From positions 124,001 to 188,000 of the forward strand of contig JAFCMP010000056.1 of NCBI GenBank assembly GCA_017506865.1: a stretch of 64,000 nt of DNA, in the 5' to 3' direction. Origin of the DNA: Tribonema minus. Lineage: Eukaryota > Sar > Xanthophyceae > Tribonematales > Tribonemataceae. Position numbers and translations under genes: made by a program. Below the pieces are notes generated by a model, which was not told the origin of the DNA, made no database searches, and saw nothing but the letters and a program-made list of their open reading frames with translations. Shown here in pieces: positions 20,400 to 34,600 of this stretch; positions within the stretch are counted from its first letter, which is position 1, and every line of letters begins with the position of its first letter.

Positions 20400-22497
20400 T
20401 TGCTCACTCGCCGCTTTGCCTTGAGCAAAAGGTGGTTTTTTTTTTAACACAAGCTCACCCTGAGCATCACGGTAATCTAACTTCAAGTGGCGCGTCCCCG
20501 TTTGCAGTGAACTTCAAAGCTGGCGAGGATTGCCAGGTGCGGGTGCAGGCTGGCTGCGCCACAGCATGCAATAGGCGACGCCACCAGGGGGGAGAGCACA
20601 GCTGCCACACCGCCTTCGAATTCTGGTTATTCTACCTGCATCAAGTTGAACCTAGTGGCGTGCGCGCGGCGCGTGGTGGTGCGTGCCTGCGCGCTGGTCT
20701 ACATTAGTGTACACGCCGCAGCTGCGCCCTGCACCCCCCCGAGATCCCCTAAACATAGCTCCACACACACATCACTCAGTCGTCAGCACTACACCGTCAA
20801 CAGCCATCCCACATGGCACCACCGCCGCACGCCGACGCTGCCGTACGTGGCCCCAACCGCCATCACGCCGCGCCGCTGCCGCCGCCGCCGTACGCTGTGC
20901 GCAGCGCCCGCGTGGTGCGCTCCCGCCACCGCTGCGCGAGTCTGCGCGCCGCGCACGCGCCTGCACGCCTCAGGCACCACTCGAATTTCCCCGTCACGCC
21001 CGCTGCCGCGGCGCCGCCATCGTTCGCGCGCAGCGCCGCCGCGCCCTCCGCGGTGAGCAGGTTCGCGACAGCGCGCCGCGCGCTGCTGCGCGGCGGATTG
21101 AGCAGTTGAACTTCAGCGCTCTTGAGGACTTCAAAGAGGGGGCGCGTGCGCTCTATGTGGTGGTGGCCACCTTTTCCTACACACATCACGAGCTCGGAGA
21201 GCAGTGATCTCTGGATCACCCAAGTATGCACATGTAGTGCGCATACATTCACATACTTCAAAGTCTGCATGCAGCCTTTTGCAATGTCCCTGCAGATGAC
21301 ACTGATGACACCGTGAATTGCCTGCACACTGACAGTTTGCTCAGATGTTGACTGACAGGGAACCCTAGAAAACAGAGGCGTGTCCAACTCCGCTGCGTCA
21401 CTGCCTGCAGAGAGGGTTGCAGTCAGTCGCCTACATGGCTTCACAGACGGGTCACTGCCAGTCGTGTGCACAACGCCGTCAACGCCGCGGCAATGTAAGG
21501 GTGTCTGCCGCGCTCTTTCCGTTGTCCTGTTGCATGTCAGAAGCACATACGAAGCAATGAGAAGCAAACGCGATGGAGCAATGCGATGACTTGTCGCCGT
21601 CACACGCGAGGGCGTGGCGGAATGCAACACACACATACACACACAAAACACAGCATCATCGTCAATCAAGCGGCAGCAAGAAAACGCAGCCAGAAAGACA
21701 AGCAGAGCTTTTCATGCGTTGGGTTTGCATTAGAATGTAAGCAGGAGCGAAAGCCGGCTTTGTGACACCTCTGTGTTTGTATGATCACGACATGGAAGCG
21801 TGCACGAACTAACAGGTACTAACCCCCCTGCGCTTCCCCATACACGGGCGTTGGCGGATTCACAGCGTGCGCTTCGAGCAAGTACGTGCACATGCACCAC
21901 ATATACTCAACATAGATTGGATGGATGAATGAGCAGACGGCCATGGTGGTGACCACTGGAAGGTGGCAGCTGCGACGGCGCGACATGCCTCTGGCTGATG
22001 CGCGAAGCTGCAGGGGGGGCGTGCTGCTGCAAGGCACGCTGTGCTCACCACCGGCATTGCGCCCTGCACACAGGCGCGCACACTGACAGGTGCCGCGGCC
22101 GCAAGGGGGGGATGCATCCCCCGCCCGCACCAATGCCCCCCGGGGCGAGCGCGCGCACTCGTTACCACGATGTCGTGAAGGCCTACGCCCACGACAGGCA
22201 TGCGTAAATGACATCCCCGCTAGGCGGCAGCGGCAGACGCTGCGCTGCGCCCACTGCTTGCGGCGACAGGCGACGCTCCACTCAGACTTTGCCTCAGACT
22301 CAGTCCTCGTCCTCCTCCTCCGCACCCTCGTCCGTCCCCCACGCGTCAACGGCGTATACATCGCCACCGGCGCCGCCGCCCCAGCCGGAGGGCGCGCCGC
22401 CGCCGCCGCCGCTGCCGCTGCTGCCGTGCTGCGCAGCAGCGGCGGCGCCGTGCACACGCAGCCGATACAGGCACGTGTAGCAAACTCCGACTCTGAC
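20400..22497. other. Intergenic stretch with a GC-rich, coding-like block at 20815-21110
   Basis: This lies between the start of the peroxiredoxin gene and the 3' end of the SUN gene, both leftward. A ~300-bp block of exon-like GC content (20815-21110) has open frames on both strands, for example a minus-strand frame containing RAVANLLTAEGAAALRA, but no recognisable domain or clear splice sites. The rest looks non-coding. A decayed duplicate of the SUN gene's last exon occupies 22283-22489. Confidence 0.4.
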
Positions 22498-22651
22498 TCA
22501 GTTCTCGTCCTCCTCCTCCTCCGCACCCTCGTCCGTCCCCCACGCGTCGGCCGCATCGTACGCATCGCCACCGGCGCCGCCGCCGCCGCCGCCGTGCTGC
22601 GCGGCGGCGGCGGCGGCGCCGTACACGCGCAGCCGGTACAGGCACGTGTAG
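22283..22651 (-). repeat. Tandem duplication of the end of the SUN gene's last exon
   Basis: The segment encoding TCLYRLRVYG through the acidic tail and stop codon (22495-22651) is repeated just downstream at 22283-22480, 171-203 bp away because of an internal indel. The duplicate is beyond the stop codon. Confidence 0.8.
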
Positions 22652-25600
22652 TCGTGCGCGCCGTGGTTCGAGTCAAAGTAGAGCGTGACGTGCGTGTACG
22701 CGCGCCCCGGCTGGGGGGGCGTGAGGGGGAAGGTCTGCAGGGGGGGCCCGCGCGCGTCGAAGTGCGCGCCCTCGAGCAGCACTGCGGGGCGCGCGTGGGG
22801 GCTCAGGGGGTCGGTTTCCCAGCCGTCCACCTGCGGCGGCAGGCGGCGGCAGAGGCGGCGGCAGTGAGATGCTCAGTTGTTAATTAGTGGCTGCAATGGC
22901 CTGAAATTATATACTTCGGAGTATTGTTTCTTATGCCAGTTGTGAACTGTGTCGGCAATCGACTGATGTCCCAGGGCTATGAATAAACAATCACATGGTA
23001 ATCCTCCCCCACCAAGAAGCTTGATTTGGAAATTGAAATTTCTACATGTTGAAGTACCTAAATTTGAATGCGGTCAGCGAAGGCAGTACACTATGAGGGT
23101 GCATGGCGGGCGCCGTGACGTGACGGCCGCGGACGCGTTCCACTTCAACACGTTTTTTTCAAATCAAAGTTCATGAAAAACTTCAAGGTCAGATGCCAGA
23201 TGCGAACCCGCGCACAGCTGTAGCAGGCTGGTCCATCCCCCTCGCGCTGCCAGCCAAGAGTACGGCCGCGCAGTCACTTCGGGATCGCTTGATGCCTGCT
23301 GCGCAGCGGCGCGCGCTGGGACGGAGCACGACTGGGCCTTCTGTCGACCTTTGACGGTGTACGGGAACAGACACAATTTTGTGAAGAGAAAACTGCACTC
23401 ACCCTCATGTCATTCGGCGCGTCTGCATGCCAGCTTGATGTCGACCTCTGACGGTGTACATGCATCGGTGGAGGGCACTTACGGCTTACCGCACCTTGTC
23501 ACCTAGAGCTCTACGATCTTCTGATTCGTTTCCATCAACAGGAAACAAACCAGAAGTTGCGCTCATCCGGACGTCATTCGGCGCGCGCCCGCGTGCCACC
23601 TTGACGTCGACCGCCGACGGTGCACAGCAACAGGCACAGAACAAACAAGAAGTGGCCACCTTGGCGTCGACCTCTAACGGGACGGTGCACAGCAAAAGGC
23701 ACAATGAAACACGAAGTCGCGCTCACCCTGATGTCATTTGGCGCGTGCCCTCGCGCCACGCGCAGCGCGAGCGCGCTGTGCTCGATGGCGATGGCCTCCG
23801 GCGCGGTGGGGCGCGCGAGCCGCACGGTGACGCTCCCGCTGTCGCCGCGCACGGCCCAGCAGCGCTTGTCGTGTGCGCCGCCTGCCGCGTGACACACAAG
23901 AAGCACGTTGTCATGTCATGGAACGCCGTTCGTGAGGGCTGACCTCAATGTGGATGTGGGATAACGGTAACCCTAACCCTAACCCTAGACCTAAGCGGAG
24001 CCAGCCGATGGCTCGGCAGCGGGGTGTCGGCGCGCCGCCTGACGCGTGACAACGACAAAAGCAAGGACACAGTCACATGGATTGACGTGTATTCGGGCTG
24101 ACGTCCCTGGAGATGCGCAGCGGGGCTGGCGTGGCAGTGTCCGGGAGGGAGCCGACGGTGTGGGCTCAGCAAAGAAAGGGTTGAAGTTTGGCGCGCGCAC
24201 CTGCGTTTGCTCGTGACGACCGTGTAGTTGTGTCGTCATCCAAGGCAGATTGTGTCAGGAAACGAGCGTTTGGCCATCCATAGTCAGTGTTTGGCAAAAT
24301 GTGCGCTGCATGCAACGCGCCGGCGCCCGCGTGCGCAGGGCCCACATTGGTGAAATGACGCCACCACTGCTGCGCAGTGACCAGGGGGCTAGGTGTACAT
24401 GTGCTTGCGCTGATGCAGGCATGCACGTCTCGCCTGCGCCTTCTCGGAGCACTGCTTCAGCCGTTACGCCCAGCTCGTGCCCCAGTTACTGCATCGTCCA
24501 CAAATGTGTTGGGCGTACTTCAAAAAATATTGTCAAAGTGGGGTCAATGTGCATACATATGATTGAAGTGAGGGACGCAAATACGTATATTCTTTAAAGC
24601 ATGCATCTCACCTGCACTTTTGCTGAGCACTACTTTAGCCGCTGTGCCCCATTTTTGTGCCCTGGATACTGTGTTGATGCTGGATATTCATCTATAACAT
24701 GGGGGTGCGCATACATGTGTTTTACATGAGGGAGGCAAATACGCATGCACTGTCAGTGTGCATCTCACCTGCACCTTCGCTGAGCACAGCTTCAGCGGGC
24801 GAGCCCAGCTCGTGCCCCGGATACTGTATCGCGAATGAATGCTGGTCATTCATGAATTGGGGGATGCGCATACATGTGACTGACATGAGGGAGAGGCAAA
24901 TACGTGATATACTTCGGAGTCTTGATCTCACCTGCACCTTCGCTGAGCACTGCTTCGGCAGGCGCGCCCAGCTCGTGCCCCGGGTACTGCAGCGCGTGCA
25001 GCGCCTGCGCAAGAGGGGGCGTCAGCGCGGCCAGAGGGTGCGTACGCGCTGAGCAATGTGTGCTGAGCGCTGGGGCAAGCCAAACAGGCGGGTATGTATG
25101 CTTTATGAAGTACAGTAAGTGTACTGACATTTACTGTAGGTGTATTGATCATGATTGCTGAGGCCAACAGTTTAAAGACTGACTGTACGGGAAAACATGA
25201 AGCAAATAACTTGCAGAGGTCAGCGCTCCACGCAGGCGTCGTACATGTCTGTACTGCTCCCATGCGCACAAAGACAATTCGCACTTACACTTCGCAGGCT
25301 GCGTGCAACCGACAGCCGCTGGGTAGTTGCAGCCGCCCCCGAGGGGCGCATCCCTCACGTCAACATTCAACGATAGGATTTTGAAGTTTGCTCACCCGTG
25401 TCCAGCAACGGCGTTTGCTGACCGGAGTCCGCTAAGTCAAAGGCCGGCGACAACGGCGCACAACGCGTGCGCCGCGGTGCGGCTCGCTGCCTCATTGGGG
25501 CCCCTTGCAACCCCCTGAGCGAAAGCTCAGCAATATGACACAACTCTGACAATTGCAGCCCCCCTCGAAACAGCATGTTGAAGTGACTCACCCGGTCCAG

Positions 25601-28600
25601 CAGGGGAGCGTCGCCAGAGTCCGCAAAGTCGGGCGAGGTCAGGCCGCCGCCGCGCACGATGCGCGCGCCGGCGCGGAGCGCTGCCACATCGGGGCCCTTG
25701 GCGGCGGCGGCAGCGGCTAGGTCCTTATGGTGAGTGATTGCCGCCTCCACAGACTGCCATGTGGCAAGCCCGGAGGGCGCAGGGGGGGCCTGCGGGGGCG
25801 GGGAGTTGGGGGAAAGCAAGCGATCCAGAAAGACTCCTGGTAAACATTCATAGAAGTATACATTTTTTTCTAACATGAAGTAGAAAGGATTGCTTTGTCT
25901 TCTGTGCTTTTGTCTTCTTGAACTATTGGCAATACCAGCCCGGGGGGGGCTGCGTGGGGGCGGGGAAGTGAGGAAGACAGGCGATCCAGAAAGACATTTT
26001 TTTTACATACTTCGAAGTAATAAAAAAGTAAATGCTTTGAGTATCCGTTTTTGTTGTCCTCTTGGACTATTGGAATGACGCTTTGAAGGCGCGGGGGGGG
26101 GGAGGGGGGGCGTGGTGCTGTTTAAGGCAAGGTTTTTTCGTGTTTTGTGGTACGTGATGGCCCCCTCTACGATCTGCCGCGTCGCGAGCCCGGAGGGCGC
26201 GGGAGGGTGCTGCGGGGGCGCGGGGTTGGGGGAAGGCAAGCGATTTCAGAGATTTCATTGAGGTGCAGTTGTTCCAACGTGCTATACTTGAAGTGTCTTT
26301 GATTTCATCGTGGACTGTTTGAGTCACTGTGTGGAGGCACGGGGTGGGTGGGTGCAAGGGGCTGTTGAAGTATCTGCTTCCGGAGTGCTTGTGACGTGTG
26401 CACCTTGAAGTACGTGCATGCGCCTTCCATGACGTTTGAGTGCGATGCGCGCCTCGCTGGCGGGCGCCTAACTCTGGCCTCAAGGACAGGCAATGCACAC
26501 TCATGCATTACGTGGCGTTTGAGTGCGGTGCGCGCTTCGCTGGCGAGCGCCACCGGGGCGACGAATACAAGGATGGCGTTCGCATGAGCGGCTAACCCTA
26601 ACTGTAACCCTAACCACGCCGCGGTCGCTGCCGTTCAGCCCCTGAACCAGCAGCGAGAGGATACGATAGGCATCGAATACAACTGCGACGCGAGCGGCTA
26701 ACCCTAACCCTGACCTTAACCACGCCGCGACGGCTGCCATTCAACCCGAACCGGCAGCAAAATGATTCGAGAGCCTGCAAATACAAAGCAGATGGGCAAC
26801 AAATGCAACGGCGACGTGCCAGCGTGCCGCAACATACCTCGCTGGCGAGCGCCGTCACGGCGGCGGCGGCGTGGTCCGCCACCGCCGCCGCCGCCGCGCC
26901 GCGCGCCGCCGCCGCGACGCGCGCCACCTGCTCCGCGTCTGCGCGCTGCAGCATGACGGCGATTGACTCTCCCGCTGCGGCCAGTTCCGTGAGGCGCGCG
27001 CGCGTGACCTGTGAAGCGAGGCACGCGCGCTCGCGTCAGGTTAGTGTGGGCTCAGTGCTGACTTCATGCTGGAGGTTGTGGCTCTAGCCCCAACCCTAAT
27101 TTATCCCCTCACTCAAAACCTAGGCCGCACTCCAACCCGCGCTCTAACTTGCCACCAGCACTGGTTCGTACCCTAACCTTTACCCTTATTCGTTGCAACA
27201 TTGACGTCACGCGGATCGCCGTGGCGAGGAAGCATGCCAGCTCAGGATTGCTGAGTCGACCATGCAACAAAAGTCCAACTGGCGAATACAAAAAACGCCA
27301 ATGTCACGTGCGCTACTTCAAGTGCAACTTGGCACACAGTGCTCATTTTAACAAATTCTTCATCCTAACTTTAGTCGTAACCTGACCTACCTTTGCGGCC
27401 GATGCCACCCACTGGTCCGCTATGGTGCCGAGCTGTCATCCTATCCCACCACCCAAAGCCTAGCCCTCACTCTAAGCCAACCCACAGTCTCCACCCTCGC
27501 CCTCACCCTCACCCTAACCGTAGCACTGATCCTGACCTACCTTTGAGGCCGATGCCGCCGGCTGGTCCGCTATGATTAACCCTAGCTGTCATCATACCCC
27601 ATTACCAAACCTGACCCTCACTCTAGCCCGACCCTGATTTCAACCCTCGCAACTAGCCCTAACCCTAACCTACCTTTGAGGCCGATGCCGCCCACTGGTC
27701 CGCTATGATTATCCCTAGCTGTCATCCCACCCCATCACCCAAAACCTAGCCCTCACTTTCGCCTGAGCCCTAATGTCAACCTTCGCAAGTAGCCCTAATT
27801 CTAACCTACCTTTGAGGCCGATGCCGCCCACTGGTCCGCTATGCTGTTGGCGGCATCCTCCACGTCTTGGCCGGTGGCCTCGATGGCCTGCAGCGGGGGA
27901 AGTTGCAAGGGGGCGGGGGGGGGGGGGGGACGCATGCTTTCGTATCAGCACAACAACTTGACGAAGGGAAGGAGGGGGAGGGGGGGGGGGAGGAGGGGGG
28001 GCATGCTTACGCATCAGCACATCCAACTCAAAAAGCTGCACTGCAAAGGTCAGTCATGCACCTTGGCCGCATACACTTCTGCACATGCACTTGACGTTTG
28101 TACTTCAAAGAATCCGGTGTACAACAGTGCGCAGCAAGAACAGGGCGTGCTCCGGACAGTAGGGGGGGGGGGGGCGTGCATCCGCTGACTTCGCCGCAAT
28201 GACGCGACGTGTACAGTGCAGGGTGAAACAGTGCTCCGCAGCCAGCGCGCACTTTCCGGGTGTGCGCCTTGGTGTTGGGGTTGGGGCAAGAGAAAGGGGT
28301 AGGGTAAGGGTTGGGGTTAGGGTTAGCCTCATGTTCGTACTTGAGAGACATGCACTATGTGAGAGCGCGCTACCAAGTAGCACAGCGGCGGCCTCTCAAC
28401 GCATGGTTAACAGGCAGCACCGAGCTAGCGGCTGCACCGGTGCCCTGTCTGTGAGGCCCGGGATTAGGGTCAGGGTTACGGTTAGGTTTAGGGTTAGGTT
28501 AGGGTTAGAATGAAAGCTGGAGTGCCCGCGCCGAAGCCCCATGCAGCGTCCCCCCGTTGCATCCCCCCTCACACAGAGGGTACCCCTTCGCACTTCAACA

Positions 28601-31600
28601 AAAACGGCAAAATGTGGTGTGAGCTGAGCACTGCTGCATATCTGCTGCCATGTCCGCAACGCTCAACCAGCGGGCCCGGCGTCCGTAAATATGCGTCCCT
28701 GCTGCACACAGCTGGGAATTTATGGGGCTGCGCGGTGAGGCAGCCTGTCCACCAATGGACACGCGGGCCCAGCTGCGCACGGCTGTGAATTCATGGTGCC
28801 GAGCAGCGCTGCCTCACCTGCTGCTAAAGGAGCAGCGCTGCGACGGGCCCGGCATCCATCGACAGGCTGCCCAGCAGGCATCTTGCAGCTGTAAAGGATT
28901 ACAGCTGTAATACACTGTGAAGAATTGCAGCTGTGAAGTATTTTATGATGGTGCTGAGCACTGCTGCCTCGCCTGCTGCAACGTGCGGAGCGCTGCAACG
29001 GGCCCTGCGTCCATGGACAGCCGGCACACCGCTGAGCTGCATACTTTGAAAAAAATTGTAGTATCTGAAGTAGTGCACACAGCTGTCAAGAGTTGTAGCT
29101 GCGAGCTGCGAAGGAAATTTTCTTGACATTCATGGTGCTGAGCATTGCTGCCACGTGCGCAGCGCTGCGGCGGGCCCGGCGTCCATGGACAGCCGTCCCA
29201 GCTGCACGCAGCTGTAAGAGATTACACATCTGTGACTGTGAAGGATTGCATGGTTGTGACCACTGTTGCCTCACCTGCTGCCACGTGCGCAGCGGTGCGG
29301 CGGGCCCCGCGTCCATGGACAGCCGGCCCAGCTGCGAGGCGAGCCGCGACAGGTTGCCGCTGGTGTGCGCGGCGGCGGTGAGGAGCGCCTCGCGCGTAGA
29401 ATCGCGCGCGCCCTGCGCGACCTTGGACTGGGGGTTGGGGGGATTTGGGGGGGGGGGGGGGGGGGGGGGCAGATGTGCAAATGCGTCAGTTCTGATTGGT
29501 TGTTGACATTTATCAGCAGAATCAAGAGGTTTGTTGAAACATTGTTACATTGAAGTTTTGTAATTAGTGCGCTGAGCGGTGAGGAGCGCGCCCTGCGCGA
29601 CCTTGGACTGGGGGGAGGAGGGGGGGGGGGGCACATGTGCAAATGCGTCAGTTCTGGTCGGTTGATTTCATGTATTTGCATAGTTTTAATAATCAAGTTG
29701 GTGTTGAAACATCTTCACATCAAATGATATTTAAGTAAGTGCACTGTAGCGGTGAGGATCGCGCCCTGCGCGGCCTTGGGCTGCGGGAAGGGGGATTTGG
29801 GGGGGGGTCATGCGCAGATGCGCTAATTACGCCGCGTGAATAATATCTTTGCAATGGACTTGACCAGCGAACCGGTCTGAGATTGGCATGACAGTCACCG
29901 CAGTCATGTGGTGCTGTTGCATGCCAGTCGATTTGCGTGCGACTTGCATTATCTTATTCCGCTAGGAACACAGTTGCCTCCAGAGAGTGAACGCGCCGCA
30001 TCAGCGCGCCGGCTCTCAGGCATGATGTCGCCGTTGGGCGTGCTCCATGGATATTTTGATATCTTTCTTTGCTTCGCACGGCAGCACCTTTGTTTTCTAC
30101 AATCCGCAAACAGTCAATGTTGACTGCAAGTATACATCGTACAGAGTGTCTACTGATGTGTATATACGGAAATAATATATGCATATACGGAATAATATAT
30201 GCAGAACTGTTGCCATTCGTTCCAGCTCTGCACGCAGTGCGTGGACCGCTCCGTCCGCGCCTTTGTGTTTCTCACCGCTGCTGATGTTGCATGCACGCAT
30301 GCGTCGTACAGTACAAGTACATGGATTCAGAATCGTTATCGTTGACTCCAGCTCTGCACGCAGCGCCTCGGCCGCTCCGTCCGCGTCTTCCCTACGATTT
30401 GCAGACCGTGTGGTGCACGCTGTCCATGTTGAAAACCGGCATACATCATACATGGTGTTCTCTGAAGTATATACACTCTATACATAAATACATGTGGACA
30501 TGTAGAACTGTCACCATTGACTCCAGTTCTGCACGCAGCGCCTCCGCCGCGTCTGCGGTTTTTACCCACCTGCAAACCATGTGATGCGCTCTGTCGACGT
30601 TGCACAAGTATACATTGCACTATGTGTATGCTGAAGTTCATATAGTCCACACACATATATGTGGATGTAGAACTGTTACATACCACTGAGTCCAGCTCTG
30701 CACGCAGCGCCTGGACAGCTCCGTCCGCTTCGTTGTTCTTTGCCACCGCTGATGTTGAACACAATGTACGTCGTACAGAGCGCAAACTTCAGTATATATA
30801 CATGGATGCAGAACAATCGTCAATTAGTTTTGATGAATTACCATCGACTCCAGCTCTGCACGCAGCGCCTCCACTGCTCTGTCCGCGTCTTCTGGCGCCA
30901 TGCGCGCCTCATCTGCTGCCGCTGCGGCGCGCTCCTCGGGCTCTGCCAGCGCCGCCAGCAGCTGCGCGTCGTCGTGCAGCGCGCCGCGCATGCGCGCCAC
31001 CCTGGAGGCACAAATTCATGAACATGAATTCATGAAAATGAAAGTGAGTTCATGAACACGCCACGTGTGAGAGGACGCCAGGAGCTGCGCGACGTCGTGC
31101 AGCACGCCGCGCATGCGCGCCACCCTGAAGGCACGAATTCATGAACACAAATCCATGACAACGAAAATGCAATCATGAACACGCCGCGCGTGAGAGGGTG
31201 CAGCTCAGTTTACCATGTGCGTCGTGAGGGCGAAATGAGGGAGGGCGTTAGGATTACGGTTAGAGTTAGGGTTAGGGTCAACCCAACCACGGCTGACTGC
31301 GCGGTGCAGCCGCAAGTGGCGGTGAAGCTGGTTCATGTTGAAAATAAGGCAGTGGCCGATCATGCGCTGTCAATCACGCATCCATTTCTGTCCACAGCGA
31401 CAATGCAGGCGGTGCCTTCGTACGTGTTCCAAGCAAGGAACACATTGGTGGACGGCAGGACAAAACCTTGTTTACGAGGCATGACACGACATAGCCAACA
31501 GGCGGTCAGCACAACATGCAACGAGCAGTTTAGTTTACCATGTGTGTCGTGAGGGCGAAATGAGGGAGGGCGTTAGGATTACGGTTAGAGTTAGGGTTAG

Positions 31601-34600
31601 GGTCAACCCAACCACGGCTGACTGCGCGGTGCAGCCGCAAGTGGCGGTGAAGCTGGTTCATGTTGAAAATAAAGCAGTGGCCGATCATGCGCTGTCAATC
31701 ACGCATCCATTTCTGTCCACAGCGACAATGCAGGCGGTGCCTTCGTACGTGTTCCAAGCAAGGAACACATTGGTGGACGGCAGGACAAAACCTTGTTTAC
31801 GAGGCATGACACGACATAGCCAACAGGCGGTCAGCACAACATGCAACGAACTGCTGCTTCAACAGGCAGAAGTTCAAATGACATAGGATAGCATTTCCGC
31901 GCTCCTATAGCGCAGCACCTGTGAGCGACTTTGAACCTCACTTGAAGTAAAAAGCATGCAAGCCAAGGTACTTCAAAGCAGCAGAAGAAATAAATACTTC
32001 AACAGTTTACACATGACACGTAAACCACAAGCTTTGATATCAAATCTGGGCTTTTTTGTGCCCTGAGCGAGATTTAACTAAAAGTACAGTTTACTGTAGT
32101 TATTCACCTGTCTGTGATGTTGGCGCGCTCCTCTTCGAGCTCCGCCAGCTGGTCGGCCTGGGCGCGGAGCGCTGCCACCGCTTGCACAAGCTGTCATCAT
32201 GATGTTTATCATAAACACAGATAGAAATGGTGATGAGTGATTGAGTAGAGCTTGTAGTGCTGCTGCCGGTTGCACAAGCCGTCATTATGACGACACAAAA
32301 TAAATGGTGTGGAGTAATCAAGTAGAGCTTGTAGTGCCGCCACTGCTTGCACAAGCTGTGATCATGACGATAAATCACAGTCAACACAGAACAAGTAATG
32401 GTGGGTGATCAGAGGTAGAGCGTCTAGTACTGTCCCCGCTTGCACAAGCTGCAATGATGACGATAAACACAGAAATTCATTGCGTGGAGTGATCTGAACA
32501 GAGCCTGTAGTGCTGCCACCGCTTGCACAAGCTGTGATCATGACAATAACCACAAGAAAAAATGGTCGTCAGTGATGATAAGTAGAGTTGGTGGTGATAG
32601 CAAAAGGCATTGAGTCTGGTGCAAGGCGAGCTTGACAGGGCTGGAGCAGTTAAAAACCCCAAATGGACCCAAGGCCACAGCATAAGCTAGGATGGTGACG
32701 ATGAACCACAGGAGACACAGAACAAATGGTGGTGAGCGATCCAGGTGCTCGTGGTGATGGCGTAGGGTCTTGACTCTAACCCTAATCCTTATTGTAACCC
32801 TCACCCGAAAAGCCGAGCTTACTACAGCACTGGCTCCTCGCTAGTCAAAATTTGGTCAAAATTAGGCACACAACCGCCTGCGCAAGCTGACATCAGCGGT
32901 TCATGCAATCAGGTGTGGCGCTCAACTTTATGAGCGTCTGCCAGTTTTGACCTGGCCGGCGTGCTACTGTACGGTTGGGTTTAGACAGCGGCCCAAGTCA
33001 AGGCCAGTGTTGCTGAGAACCTGATGCAAACAAACAGCAGCGGAGCTCTACTAGCGCTCGCTGTAAGCTCCGGGCAGTGACACAGCAGCAGCGGCCGCGG
33101 CGACGCGGGCCTGCCTTTGGGTGCTGCGAGAAGTGCGCCCTTAGGGTGTTGAGTTAGGGTTAGAGCGCCTACATGCCTATGTACCTTCGGGTGCTGCGAG
33201 AAGTGCGCCCCTAGGGTTTAGGGTTAGGGTGGAAGCGCCCACATACATGCCTACCTTTGGGTGCTGCGAGAAGTGCGCCAGCAGCGGCTGCAGCCGCGCC
33301 TGCTCCGCGGCGGGCGGCGGCGGCGCGCGCGCCGTGGCCTGGCGCGGTCACGAGGCGACATACATACGTCAGGAGGTGACATACATACATTCATACGCCA
33401 GTCAGCACAATTCTAAACAGAGGGCAGTTGTGGTACGTGGGAGGACAGTGCAGCTCACATGATGCAACGACTCTGCGCCCATGTGTCAATGACAACATGC
33501 TGCTTCCAATGCTGAGTCTTTTGGCCACTGACAGTGCCGTCAGCGCCACGGCCGCTGCGCGGGTGCGGCGTCCGCAGCGACTCATACAGCGCGACTAGCG
33601 CGGCTGCCACGCCAGCATGTGAAGTGCTCCGCAGAACATGTAGGCTAACCACACCTTGTCACCTAGAGCTCTACGATCTTTTGATTTGTTTCCATCTGTA
33701 AATTATTGATGCATTTAAACTTCGAACTTTAATTCAACTATGAGTGACTATCTACGATTGTTGCAGTGAGATGGGTGCATGGCATAGGGCTTGTCCGGGC
33801 ATGAGCACTCATGCCTGCCTAATAACATTGCAGGACACACCTCTGCGCGTGCGTGCACATCCACAAAGCGGCCGCACTCGCTCAGCAAAGCGCCCAAAAC
33901 ACATTGTACATCATGAAGCACCTGGTTCCGTACAAGGCAGCGCACGCGCATATATCGTTGTAGTAACCCACACCTTTCATCACAATGGCGCTGTCGTGGA
34001 AGGCTGCTACCGCCGCCGCGCGCGGCCCGACGACGCCGCTGCACGTTGCATGCAGCAGTGCTGTGCAGCATCGCCCGAACTTGAAGTATGCAGTTGTGCC
34101 CACTGCAGTACTTGCAAAATACGCACACGCGCACTTCACCCCTCTGTACTATGTACCATCGCTCACGAGGACGGTGGCGGCAATGGCTGAGCGCTGACAT
34201 ACTGTACTGTACTTCTGTACTGTACTACTGTATTGTTGCTGGTATCTCACCCTCATGATGGCAATGGCCGCCGCCGTCAGCCCGCGCAACCCCACGAGCA
34301 GCGGCACCGCGGAGCGCTGACGCACTGTTCTACTGTACTGTACTGTACTGCACTGTACTGTTGCTGTACCTCACCCTCATGATGGCGCTGCCAACAATGG
34401 CTGCCGCCGTCAGCGCGCACAGCCCCGTGAGCAGCGCCAGAGCGGAGCGTTGCGCACTACTGTACTGTACTGTACTACTGTACTGCTGCTGTACTCTCAC
34501 CCTCAAAATAGCGCTGCCGGCGATGGCCGCCGTCACAGCGTGCGCAACGCTGAACCACAGCTGAGGCTGGCGGACTGTATCGTACTGTACTACTTGTACT

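Noticed and set aside
21819-22676. Minus-strand ORF of 285 codons overlapping the SUN last exon
   Set aside because: It is rich in TGCACTA/RTRTES-type low complexity and out of frame with the clear SUN-domain reading.
30205-30770. The four coiled-coil-like copies as separate coding exons
   Set aside because: Most lack a phase-compatible acceptor and carry indels; they fit better as decayed edge copies, though use in rare isoforms cannot be excluded.
31175-31886. Two nearly identical plus-strand ORFs of 125 and 114 codons
   Set aside because: They come from the 325-bp tandem duplication in a SUN intron; the frame includes TTAGGG tracts and shows no protein-like features.
32245-32560. Regularly spaced repeats resembling a CRISPR array
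   Set aside because: The genome is eukaryotic and the repeat is the acceptor edge of the adjacent SUN exon, with diverged units and no true spacers.
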